From NCBI GenBank assembly GCA_049596955.1, contig JBMYMD010000003.1:70244-134243 (forward strand): 64,000 nt of DNA, written 5' to 3'. The stretch comes from UBA3478 sp049596955. GTDB taxonomy: Bacteria; Bacteroidota; Bacteroidia; Flavobacteriales; Flavobacteriaceae. Positions 44,501-52,065 of this stretch are shown piece by piece (the stretch's first letter is position 1; each line of letters starts with the position of its first letter). The position numbers and the translations under genes are program-made. The notes beneath the pieces were generated by a model. That model was not told the DNA's origin. It saw only the letters and a list, made by a program, of their open reading frames with translations, and did no database searches.

Positions 44501-45559
44501 TTAAACCCTTTGATAATAATCAAAGGCCTCTATAATGTGATGTTTTTCTACTTCGATATCATAGTTAGCCTTACCAATACCTTCTAATAGAACAAACATT
44601 ACTTTACCTTTTTTGTTTTTCTTATCATGAAGACTTAATCTAAGAATCTTCTGGATGTCTTCAGCGTTGAAACTAACCTTATCGTAAAGGGGAATTAAAC
44701 TTTGAGTAATAAATATCAAATCACTTTCTGAAAGTTTATTCAATTTAAAAGAAATATAAGCCTCGAGAATCATTCCTATTCCAATGGCTTCTCCATGAAA
44801 AAGACTTTCTTTTTCGGGCTCATCCATCATATAAGTTTCTATGGCGTGACCTAAAGTATGTCCAAAGTTCAAAATCTTACGCAAGCCACTTTCTTTTGGA
44901 TCTTCGGTGACAACACAATGTTTGATGTAAACAGATTGAGCAATCAGTTTTCGAAAAGCATTTAAATCCTTAACTACCTCATTAAAATGCTGCTCATCGT
45001 AGATTAGGCCGTGTTTTATCATTTCAGCCATTCCATTATTGATTTGTCGTTGATCTAAAGTTTCCAAGAACATGGTCATGACTAAAGTCATTTTAGCGTT
45101 GCAAAAAACACCTATGTGATTTTTTAATCCTTGAAAATCTATTCCTGTTTTACCACCGACAGCAGCATCAACCATAGAGAGTAAGGTAGTTGGGATATTT
45201 ACAAAGTCAATTCCTCTTTTATAAGTTGCTGCACAAAACCCACCTAAATCTGTCAGAACCCCACCTCCTAAGTTTATCAATAACGATTTTCTGTCTGCAT
45301 TGTTTTCTGTTAAAACATTCCACACCTGCTCACAACTGTCTATGTTTTTATGTTCTTCTCCTGAAGATATTTCAATACAGATATACGAAAAAGATGGCGG
45401 TATAAGAGACTCAAAATGTTCTAAACAGTACCGTTTTGTATTCTCATCAACTAAAACAAAATAAGTTGAATAATAATTGCTTGAAGTCAATTTTTTTAAT
45501 TCTACTCGTGCTTGATGCTCAAAATAAACATCATAGGATGATGAAGAGATATGATTCAT
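44501..45559 (-). CDS. aroB: 3-dehydroquinate synthase
   Basis: Second step of the shikimate pathway: converts DAHP to 3-dehydroquinate with NAD and a metal. The 352-residue protein has SSGEEHKN near residue 65, LINLGGGVLTDLGGF (NAD loop), a VGGKTGIDFQGLKNHIG motif, and metal ligands in EMIKHGLIYD and FGHTLGHAIE. All are intact. It is convergent with the Lrp gene and divergent from proline dehydrogenase over 75 bases. Confidence 0.96.
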   Translation of the reverse strand: MNHISSSSYDVYFEHQARVELKKLTSSNYYSTYFVLVDENTKRYCLEHFESLIPPSFSYICIEISSGEEHKNIDSCEQVWNVLTENNADRKSLLINLGGGVLTDLGGFCAATYKRGIDFVNIPTTLLSMVDAAVGGKTGIDFQGLKNHIGVFCNAKMTLVMTMFLETLDQRQINNGMAEMIKHGLIYDEQHFNEVVKDLNAFRKLIAQSVYIKHCVVTEDPKESGLRKILNFGHTLGHAIETYMMDEPEKESLFHGEAIGIGMILEAYISFKLNKLSESDLIFITQSLIPLYDKVSFNAEDIQKILRLSLHDKKNKKGKVMFVLLEGIGKANYDIEVEKHHIIEAFDYYQRV

Positions 45560-45580
45560 AATAAATTACATGATCTTATT

Positions 45581-45596
45581 TGATTGAAATCAATCA
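45581..45596. promoter_or_regulatory. Perfect palindrome inside the proline dehydrogenase promoter
   Basis: TGATTGAAATCAATCA: 6-base inverted arms with a 4-base centre. It overlaps the -33 TTG (45584-45586) and ends 9 bases before the -7 element. A bound dimer would interfere with polymerase, so it is a good candidate operator for proline dehydrogenase, possibly used by the nearby Lrp-type regulator or by a CRP/FNR-like protein. Confidence 0.5.
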
Positions 45597-45612
45597 GCAA
45601 GATTTATTTTTG
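45584..45612 (+). promoter_or_regulatory. Promoter for the proline dehydrogenase gene
   Basis: TTG at 45584-45586, 18 bases, then TATTTTTG at 45605-45612, close to the Bacteroidota consensus TTG-N19-TAnnTTTG. It leaves about 20 bases of leader before the ATG at 45635. Confidence 0.65.
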
Positions 45613-45634
45613 TAATGCAAATTAAGGCAAAAGA

Positions 45635-46801
45635 ATGGTAAATTTTGATAACACGGCAATTGCCTTTCAAATGAAAAATGATGCTGCTCTGGACCGCGCC
45701 TATTTTTTATTTAAGTTGATCAGTAATGAACCTTTGGTAAAAATTGGAACAGCGGCAACAAATTTTGCGCTCAATGCGCAGTTACCTGTTGAAGGTCTAA
45801 TTAGAGCTACTGTTTTTGATCATTTTTGTGGAGGTGTGAATGAAGAAGATTGTCTACAAATTATAAAAGAGTTGGGATCTTATGGTGTACAATCGATTTT
45901 AGATTATTCGGTAGAAGGTAAGGTTGAAGAAAATCAATTTGATTTGGCTGTTGAAAAGAATTTAGAAATCCTTTCATTTATTAGATTAAAAGAAAAAATT
46001 CCATTTGCAGTTTTCAAACCTACAGCACTAGGATCCTCAGATTTATTTTACAAGGTGAGTCAAAAAATAGATTTAAACGAGTCTGAAAAAAAGGCTTATA
46101 ATCGTATTGTTGACCGCTATCACACCTTATGTTCAAAGGCAAAGGAATTAAATATTAAGTTGTTGGTAGATGCAGAAGAAAGTTGGTTGCAACAGGCAGC
46201 TGATGATCTTTGTCTAGAGATGATGAAAACTTATAATACCGAGCAGCCGGTCGTTTACAACACTTATCAAATGTATCGATGGGATAAAATGAAAGATTTA
46301 GAAAAACTCTTCGATTTAGCTCATCAATATAATTTTCTACCTGGCATAAAGCTTGTTCGAGGAGCTTACATGGAAAAAGAAAGAAAAAGAGCAAGTGAAA
46401 AAGGATATACCTCACCCATTTGCAAGGATAAAAAAGAAACAGATCTCAATTTTGACAAGGGTGCACAATTCATTTTAAATCACATTGAAAAGTCCTCGAT
46501 TTATGTCGGCTCACACAATGAACACAGTACTTTGTTGGTTTTAAATTACATGGAGGAATACAATATCCCTTCAGATCACAAACACATTTGGTTCGGTCAA
46601 TTATACGGAATGAGTGATCACATTTCTTTCAACTTAGCTAAAAATGGCTACAACGTGAGCAAATACATTCCTTATGGACCTGTTAAAGATGTCATGCCTT
46701 ATCTCATAAGACGTGCTGAAGAAAACACCTCAGTTGCGGGTCAAACTAACAGAGAACTTGAACTAATTAAAAAAGAGAGAGCGAGAAGAAAATTACTTTA
46801 A
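45635..46801 (+). CDS. Proline dehydrogenase (stand-alone PRODH domain)
   Basis: Oxidises proline to pyrroline-5-carboxylate with FAD. 388 residues, no P5C dehydrogenase domain attached, so the second step must be a separate enzyme. The FAD TIM barrel shows SILDYSVEG, FKPTAL, LLVDAEESWLQQAADDL, KLVRGAYMEKER and FGQLYGMSDHISFNL, in family order, ending with PYLIRRAEENTSVAGQ. The gene is single and has its own promoter. Its end overlaps the convergent 107-residue gene by 9 bases. Confidence 0.95.
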   Translation: MVNFDNTAIAFQMKNDAALDRAYFLFKLISNEPLVKIGTAATNFALNAQLPVEGLIRATVFDHFCGGVNEEDCLQIIKELGSYGVQSILDYSVEGKVEENQFDLAVEKNLEILSFIRLKEKIPFAVFKPTALGSSDLFYKVSQKIDLNESEKKAYNRIVDRYHTLCSKAKELNIKLLVDAEESWLQQAADDLCLEMMKTYNTEQPVVYNTYQMYRWDKMKDLEKLFDLAHQYNFLPGIKLVRGAYMEKERKRASEKGYTSPICKDKKETDLNFDKGAQFILNHIEKSSIYVGSHNEHSTLLVLNYMEEYNIPSDHKHIWFGQLYGMSDHISFNLAKNGYNVSKYIPYGPVKDVMPYLIRRAEENTSVAGQTNRELELIKKERARRKLL

Positions 46802-47116
46802 GTATTTTACAATACTATCACAACGTTCAAAGCGATATTCTTCATTGGAATATTCTACTGTATAGCGCTGGCAAGGCGTTGATCTTGTGTCACTCTTATT
46901 AAATAGCACATTACCCTCAACGAGAACACTATCTTTTATAAAGGGGGCAACGTCGCTGTTTTTTCTTAAATCTTTTAAAACTCTGCAATTGGGGAAATAA
47001 CAGTAATCTATACCTTTTCCATCGGTTTTTTGATCAATTATAAAATTTAAAAAGAGCAGACCAAAAAAAAGACCGATAGAAAAAAAGAGCAAGCGCTTTA
47101 AAAAGACTTTTTTCAT
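46793..47116 (-). CDS. Small membrane-anchored protein, DUF4258-like
   Basis: 107 residues: a basic N-terminus, one hydrophobic segment at about 8-27, then a Cys-containing region (GIDYCYFPNCRVLKDLRKN) and a second block STPCQRYTVEYSNE. This matches a conserved flavobacterial protein annotated DUF4258, with four conserved cysteines that could form disulfides outside the cytoplasmic membrane. It lies directly after the alanine dehydrogenase gene with no gap on the same strand, so they are co-transcribed. Function unknown. Confidence 0.65.
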   Translation of the reverse strand: MKKVFLKRLLFFSIGLFFGLLFLNFIIDQKTDGKGIDYCYFPNCRVLKDLRKNSDVAPFIKDSVLVEGNVLFNKSDTRSTPCQRYTVEYSNEEYRFERCDSIVKYLK

Positions 47117-48322
47117 TTAATACATCAATAATCTAATATCATTATACCTTTTTTTAAACCAGCGAGCGACACGCTCATTTGTTACCAAGCCTTTATAGGA
47201 AAAAACACTATCGCGTAAACCGTCATTTAATCGTAGTGCATGCTCCATATGGCCATCTACACCAATTTGCATCAAAAGCGGAACCAAAACATTATTTATT
47301 CCAATAGAGGCGGTTTGAGCGTAATTTGAGGGCAAATTATACATGCCATAATGTACTACATCGTGTTTAACATAAGGATTAGTTTTAGGTTGAAGCTCTA
47401 TAGTTTCAACGCAACCACCTCTGTCTAATGTAAGGTCAATTACAACCGACCCTGGTTTCATCTGTTTGATTAAATCCTCAGAGATAATAATATCCTTAAA
47501 ATTGTGTGCATTCGATGTAGCAACAATTACATCACTTGATTTAATAGAGGATTTAAACATTTCACTATTGTATATTCCTGTTTCTATTTGAGAAGATAGT
47601 TGGGTACTTATTGTGCGCAAACCAGAAACTACTTCGTCAAAAATGGAAACTGTAACTCCTAAATTCAATGCGTATTTAGCAGCTGTAAGTGCTGCTTGAT
47701 TTGTACCGATAATGCACATTTTAGAAGAGGGTATACCGTAGATATTTCCAAATAACATTCCTTTTCCGCAATTGTCACTTGATAAAAATTGAGCGGCTAA
47801 AAATACCGATGCTAAACCAGAAATTTCTTCTAACATCTCAAGAATTGGGTATTTATTTTCATTATCCTTGAGAAAGTCATATGCACAAGCTACAATTTTC
47901 TTTTTCTGTATAATTTCAAGAGATTCAGCTGAGAGTGTGTTGATTTGTAATGCTGAAAAAATAGTTGAATTTGGTTTAATTTTACGAAGCTCTTTTTCCG
48001 AAGGAGGAGAAATTTTTAGAATAATAGAATGAGACAGAACTTGATCTGAATTACTACTTATCTGAGCCCCAGCATTTTCATACATTTCATTTGTAAAATG
48101 TGAGTTTAAACCCGCATCCTTTTCAATTACAACCGAATGACCATTTTCAACTAAAGACTTCACGCCAGAAGGTGTGAGTGCTATTCTATTTTCCTCAGAA
48201 AAAAGTTCCCTCGGTATACCTATATGAAGTTTTTTGGAAGATTGGAGAACAGCGAGACGTTCTTCTTGGGTGAGAACACCTTTGTCTTGAAATAAAATTG
48301 GATCTAATGATTCTCCTGACAA
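47117..48322 (-). CDS. ald: Alanine dehydrogenase
   Basis: Reversible oxidative deamination of alanine to pyruvate with NAD. 401 residues of the alanine dehydrogenase/transhydrogenase alpha family. IGIPRELFSEENRIALTP holds the substrate Arg, HSVVIEKDAG follows, a Rossmann strand CIIGTNQAALTAAKYALNLG binds NAD, and VIDLTLDRGGCVET ends the domain. The Rossmann motif has Thr-Asn instead of the usual Gly-x-Gly spacing. The start is TTG at 48322: the only in-frame start upstream of IGIPREL, and the N-terminal 30 residues look family-like. It lies 24 bases after the preceding membrane gene. Confidence 0.88.
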   Translation of the reverse strand: MSGESLDPILFQDKGVLTQEERLAVLQSSKKLHIGIPRELFSEENRIALTPSGVKSLVENGHSVVIEKDAGLNSHFTNEMYENAGAQISSNSDQVLSHSIILKISPPSEKELRKIKPNSTIFSALQINTLSAESLEIIQKKKIVACAYDFLKDNENKYPILEMLEEISGLASVFLAAQFLSSDNCGKGMLFGNIYGIPSSKMCIIGTNQAALTAAKYALNLGVTVSIFDEVVSGLRTISTQLSSQIETGIYNSEMFKSSIKSSDVIVATSNAHNFKDIIISEDLIKQMKPGSVVIDLTLDRGGCVETIELQPKTNPYVKHDVVHYGMYNLPSNYAQTASIGINNVLVPLLMQIGVDGHMEHALRLNDGLRDSVFSYKGLVTNERVARWFKKRYNDIRLLMY

Positions 48323-48346
48323 TTCTTATCGATTATACCGTCGAAA

Positions 48347-48934
48347 TTAGTCATTTTTTTCAAACAATATGCGTTCATTCTTTGAACGAGATTTAAGATA
48401 ACGTTCTTTTCGAATATTCAGAATTTCACGTTCTTTTTCAAGTGCTTCTTTCTCTTTCATGAGGTCTAATTCCTGCTCTATTACGCCTAAATCAATTCCA
48501 TGTACAAATCGATCATACAGACGTATTCTTATGAAATAGACAAGTGGGATAATGACCATACAAATCGGTAATAACCAAAGTAAATTTTTGGTATCTACAA
48601 ATTCATCGGAGGAATAATAAAGTTCGAATAATTGGAAGGCATACATTGTTAAAGGAATAAGTAAAATGTGATACCACCAATGCTTGCAAGTCAAAAACCA
48701 AATCAAAATAAGGTAAAACGGAATAAACTTACTCAACAGAAACCACACATATGTTTCAACATCGTAAAAACCATGACTATCTATGGTAAAACCAAATACA
48801 GTAAGAACCTCGTCTGGTTGATCCGGTAAGTATGTATGGAACTTGTACAAGAAAGGAGCAAGCAGAATGAGAAAAACAATAAATGATTCAATAATTAGTT
48901 TGTGTTTTACCCTAATAGAATTATTGCGAAGCAT
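48347..48934 (-). CDS. Membrane protein with C-terminal coiled coil, unknown function
   Basis: 195 residues from the ATG at 48934. About five hydrophobic segments cover residues 12-150, followed by a highly charged helix (about 158-190, Glu/Lys/Arg heptads) facing the cytoplasm. The architecture recalls DUF6868-like or TssN-like membrane proteins, but I recognise no family. An earlier in-frame ATG at 49012 would place the start before the terminator hairpin at 48962-48991, so it is rejected. Followed by ald on the same strand. Confidence 0.65.
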   Translation of the reverse strand: MLRNNSIRVKHKLIIESFIVFLILLAPFLYKFHTYLPDQPDEVLTVFGFTIDSHGFYDVETYVWFLLSKFIPFYLILIWFLTCKHWWYHILLIPLTMYAFQLFELYYSSDEFVDTKNLLWLLPICMVIIPLVYFIRIRLYDRFVHGIDLGVIEQELDLMKEKEALEKEREILNIRKERYLKSRSKNERILFEKND

Positions 48935-48961
48935 AAACGATTTTATATACTTCTGTAACGA

Positions 48962-48991
48962 AAAAAGGACGGTAATAGTACCATCCTTTTT
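48962..48991 (-). terminator. Rho-independent terminator of the 47-residue gene
   Basis: On the minus strand: a run of A, then GGATGGTA, loop CTAT, TACCGTCC and a T run. The stem is 13 pairs with one G-U wobble and a 4-base loop, followed by six T. On the plus strand the same pair is a C-A mismatch, so it works best in the minus direction. It starts 22 bases after the stop of the small gene. Confidence 0.75.
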
Positions 48992-49012
48992 AAAAAATCC
49001 GATAAAGTGCAA

Positions 49013-49156
49013 TTATTTTCGCTTATGTGGTAAAATAATGCGACTTTTACGCACGTCTAGTTCTTTTGAATCTTCGATAGTGACAACTGTTCCCACAGCA
49101 GAAGCCGCTAAAATTACAAAAGAAAAAAGACCCGCTACTACTCTTTTAGTGTACAT
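49013..49156 (-). CDS. Small membrane peptide of 47 residues, monocistronic
   Basis: Starts MYTKRVVAGLFSFV at the ATG 49156. One hydrophobic segment (residues 6-27, VVAGLFSFVILAASAVGTVV) is followed by an acidic then basic tail (DSKELDVRKSRIILPHKRK), consistent with a single-span membrane protein or a secreted peptide with a weak signal. A longer form from 49198 is possible but lies inside the promoter. The gene is bounded by its own -7 element and terminator, so it is an isolated transcript. No known family recognised. Confidence 0.6.
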   Translation of the reverse strand: MYTKRVVAGLFSFVILAASAVGTVVTIEDSKELDVRKSRIILPHKRK

Positions 49157-49195
49157 AATACTAAATTTTAGAAGTGAAGTGAATCTTTCACAAAA

Positions 49196-49203
49196 CAAAT
49201 ATA
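49196..49203 (-). promoter_or_regulatory. -7 promoter element for the 47-residue gene
   Basis: Minus strand TATATTTG, a match to TAnnTTTG, about 40 bases before the ATG at 49156. The -33 half is not at the ideal distance. Confidence 0.5.
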
Positions 49204-49268
49204 GTATTTTTCTTACAAATAATGTAATTCAAAGATTAAAATTGTATTACATCGATAGATTACAATAA

Positions 49269-49706
49269 TTAATTCAACTTCAATAATCGAAGTATTCTTG
49301 AGTTTAAACCATTAATTTCGATTTCTACACATAACGCATCATTAGGCTTAAATAATTCCAAACGTTCTGCCCATTCAATCAAAACTGTGCTATTCCCGTT
49401 AATATAATCTTCAAAACCAATGTGAGTTAATTCTTCTTCCTTTTCTATGCGGTACAAATCAAAATGGTAGATGAAATCTTGTATTTCATTTGAAAAATAC
49501 TCATTTAAAATTGAAAACGTTGGACTTTGGACATTACCGTCAATGTTGAGATTCACAAGCAGCTTTTTAATTAAGGTAGTTTTACCTGCTCCCATAGGTG
49601 CATAAAATAAAACCTTCTTTCCCAGCAACAAAGGGAGTAGCAAGGAGCATAAATCCTCAATCTCCTCTAGATTATATTCTTTCGTTAAAATTAACGTCGA
49701 TTTCAC
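49269..49706 (-). CDS. tsaE: tRNA threonylcarbamoyladenosine biosynthesis ATPase TsaE
   Basis: 145 residues from the GTG at 49706. TsaE powers the TsaBD complex that makes t6A at position 37 of ANN-decoding tRNAs. Walker A is APMGAGKTT (residues 36-44), then QSPTFSILNEY, HFDLYRIEKEEEL and IEWAERLE with the Walker B-like acidic residues. An upstream TTG start at 49730 would lie across the -7 promoter element, so GTG is chosen. TsaB and TsaD are not in the window. Confidence 0.9.
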   Translation of the reverse strand: MKSTLILTKEYNLEEIEDLCSLLLPLLLGKKVLFYAPMGAGKTTLIKKLLVNLNIDGNVQSPTFSILNEYFSNEIQDFIYHFDLYRIEKEEELTHIGFEDYINGNSTVLIEWAERLELFKPNDALCVEIEINGLNSRILRLLKLN

Positions 49707-49716
49707 TTTTTTTTGA

Positions 49717-49724
49717 CAAAAATA
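49717..49724 (-). promoter_or_regulatory. -7 promoter element for tsaE
   Basis: Minus strand TATTTTTG (TAnnTTTG), 10 bases before the GTG at 49706. It implies a leader of only a few bases and decides the start codon choice. Confidence 0.55.
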
Positions 49725-49752
49725 GAACAAGCTACTCTATTTGAGATTATTT

Positions 49753-51006
49753 ATGATATTTGCAGCAAGTTTGAACAAAACATTGACACATCAAAGGAAA
49801 CTTAAAGTATTTAACGACCCTGTCTACGGCTCAATAGGGATTCCCAACGACTTTATTCTTCAACTCATAGCACATCCATTTTTTCAACGTCTGCGAAGGA
49901 TTTCACAGATGGGCTTTTCTTATTTATCCTATCCCGGCGCACACCACACTAGATTTCATCACGCTTTAGGAGCTATGCACTTAATGACTAAGGCAATTAC
50001 CACCCTTCGATATAAGGGAGTAGAAATAACATTAAAAGAAGAAAATGCGCTTTTAACGGCCATACTATTGCATGATATAGGGCATGGTCCTTTTTCGCAT
50101 GCACTGGAAGAAATACTTATTCCTGAGATTCATCATGAAACGCTTTCTCTGAAGTTTATGACAGAATTAAATTGTCTTTTTAACGGAGAAATAGAGATGG
50201 CCATTTCAATTTTCACAGGGACGTATTCGAAAAAATTCTTGTCGGCCCTAGTTAGCAGTCAACTTGACATCGATCGTCTTGACTATTTAAAAAGAGACAG
50301 CTTTTTCTCGGGAGTCGCCGAAGGAAACATTAATTCGGAACGATTAATTACGACAATGAATGTGCGTGATGATCATATTGTGATTGAAGAAAAAGGAATT
50401 CACTCGATTGAGAAGTTTTTAATGGCCAGACGATTTATGTATTGGCAAGTTTATCTTCATAAAACTAGTGTGGTTGCTGAATTAATGTTGAAAAATGTAA
50501 TAAAAAGGGCGCGGTTCTTAATTCAGAAAAGACCGGACTTCATGCTAGGTACTGTTGTCGGAGAGTTTCTCAGACAGCAAATTGAAATGAATCATCATGA
50601 TTTTTTGACAAAATTTGCACAACTAGATGATACTGATATTATAATCCTATTAAAATCATGGATAAATGACTCAGATTCAATATTGGCATTTTTATCATAC
50701 GGGTTAATACATAGAAACCTATTAGATATTCAATTTTTTGATAAAGCGCCAAGTGATGACGACTATTTGAATATTTTAAAAAAAGTGGCAAAATCTTTTA
50801 AAATCAATACGATAGATGCTAAATTTTTAGTTTATCAAGGTGTTTTAACCAATACGGCCTATGAACAAAATAAACAACCCATTTCAATCCTTAAAAGAAA
50901 TGGGGAAGTTGCTGAATTTTTAACTCTTAGCCAATTTAGCTCAAATAGCGGATTTACTGCCCAACATCTACGCCATTACATCTGTTTTCCTAAATCTATA
51001 ATTTAA
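49753..51006 (+). CDS. HD-domain phosphohydrolase (dNTPase-like)
   Basis: 417 residues from the ATG at 49753. The HD domain motifs are FFQRLRRISQMG, SYPGAHHTRFHHALGAMHL and LLHDIGHGPFSHALE (His-Asp metal site), followed by LVSSQLDIDRLDYLKRDSF. These belong to the SAMHD1/YwfO group that hydrolyses deoxynucleoside triphosphates or related phosphates. The precise start is uncertain: TTG codons at 49741 and 49783 are alternatives, and the family usually begins shortly before KLKVFNDPVYG. Divergent from tsaE by 46 bases. Confidence 0.88.
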   Translation: MIFAASLNKTLTHQRKLKVFNDPVYGSIGIPNDFILQLIAHPFFQRLRRISQMGFSYLSYPGAHHTRFHHALGAMHLMTKAITTLRYKGVEITLKEENALLTAILLHDIGHGPFSHALEEILIPEIHHETLSLKFMTELNCLFNGEIEMAISIFTGTYSKKFLSALVSSQLDIDRLDYLKRDSFFSGVAEGNINSERLITTMNVRDDHIVIEEKGIHSIEKFLMARRFMYWQVYLHKTSVVAELMLKNVIKRARFLIQKRPDFMLGTVVGEFLRQQIEMNHHDFLTKFAQLDDTDIIILLKSWINDSDSILAFLSYGLIHRNLLDIQFFDKAPSDDDYLNILKKVAKSFKINTIDAKFLVYQGVLTNTAYEQNKQPISILKRNGEVAEFLTLSQFSSNSGFTAQHLRHYICFPKSII

Positions 51007-51016
51007 TCAAAATTGC

Positions 51017-51024
51017 TAAATTTG
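51017..51024 (+). promoter_or_regulatory. -7 promoter element for lpxD
   Basis: TAAATTTG (TAnnTTTG) lies 6 bases before the ATG at 51031, so the mRNA would be nearly or completely leaderless. It overlaps an earlier in-frame ATG (51013), which is therefore rejected as the start. Confidence 0.6.
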
Positions 51025-51030
51025 CAACCT

Positions 51031-52065
51031 ATGAATTTTTCGGCCCATCAAATTGCCAATTTTGTCGATGGAAAAATAGTAGGTGATCAAAACCGTTCAG
51101 TAACTTCAATTAGCCCTATTGAAAACGCTGAACCTGGAACACTTTCCTTTCTTTCAAATCCTAAGTACAGCAATTACTTAGAAACTACCAATGCAAGTAT
51201 CATTCTAACCTCTGAGGAATTAGTCAAAGACCATAACTTTAGCGGTACACTGATTTTAGTAAAAAGTCCTCAAGACGCAATAGCGCATTTAATTTCACTA
51301 TATAGTCAAATGAACTCAAAACCCAATAAAAAAGGGGTGCATTCCAATGCTGAAGTTCATCAAACAGCACGAATAGAAGACAGCGTTTTTGTCGATGCTT
51401 TTTCCATTGTAGAGGAAAATAGCTCGATAGGAGAGAACACACAAATCCATAGTCAAGTAAACATAGGGCCTAACGTTAAAATAGGTGCAAACTGCATCAT
51501 ATATCCTGGAGTAAAAATTTACAAGGATACCCAAATTGGTGATTATTGTATTATTCATGCCAATACAGTTATAGGTTCTGATGGATTTGGTTTTAATCCT
51601 GACAAAGAAGGTGTGTATAAAAAAATACCTCATTTAGGTAATGTTGTACTAGAATCAAATATCGAAATAGGTGCGAATTGCACTATTGACAGAGCTACTT
51701 TAGGAAGTACTAAAATAAAAGAAGGTGTAAAACTAGATAACCAGATTCACATCGCCCACAATGTTGAAATAGATAAGCACACGGTAATAGCTGCTCAAAC
51801 TGGCGTGGCGGGTTCCACCAAAATTGGTGCTTATTGTATGATAGGTGGCCAGGTTGGATTTGTAGGTCACATCACTGTAGGTGATCAGTCGAAAATACAA
51901 GCCCAATCCGGAGTTACTAGAAGTATTAGAGACAATTCAATGGTGCAGGGAACACCATCTATTGAATACAAAAATTACAATAAATCCTATGTACATTTCA
52001 AGAACTTGGAAAAAATTGAAAATCGTTTGAGAAAAGTAGAAAAGAAATTAAAATCAAATCAATAG
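51031..52065 (+). CDS. lpxD: UDP-3-O-(3-hydroxyacyl)glucosamine N-acyltransferase
   Basis: Third step of lipid A synthesis: adds a 3-hydroxyacyl chain from ACP to UDP-3-O-acyl-glucosamine. 344 residues. The N-terminal uridine-binding domain (1-110) is followed by left-handed hexapeptide repeats (about 115-310) of the I-G-x-x-x pattern. Catalytic His243 is in IAHNVEID. The C-terminal coiled-coil helix is rich in Lys and Asn. The stop overlaps the GTG of lpxC/fabZ by one base. Operon order lpxD, lpxC/fabZ, lpxA is typical of Bacteroidota. Confidence 0.95.
   Translation: MNFSAHQIANFVDGKIVGDQNRSVTSISPIENAEPGTLSFLSNPKYSNYLETTNASIILTSEELVKDHNFSGTLILVKSPQDAIAHLISLYSQMNSKPNKKGVHSNAEVHQTARIEDSVFVDAFSIVEENSSIGENTQIHSQVNIGPNVKIGANCIIYPGVKIYKDTQIGDYCIIHANTVIGSDGFGFNPDKEGVYKKIPHLGNVVLESNIEIGANCTIDRATLGSTKIKEGVKLDNQIHIAHNVEIDKHTVIAAQTGVAGSTKIGAYCMIGGQVGFVGHITVGDQSKIQAQSGVTRSIRDNSMVQGTPSIEYKNYNKSYVHFKNLEKIENRLRKVEKKLKSNQ

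Noticed and set aside
48935..49012. N-terminal extension of the membrane protein at 48347
   Set aside because: Would translate through the terminator hairpin and its A/T runs.
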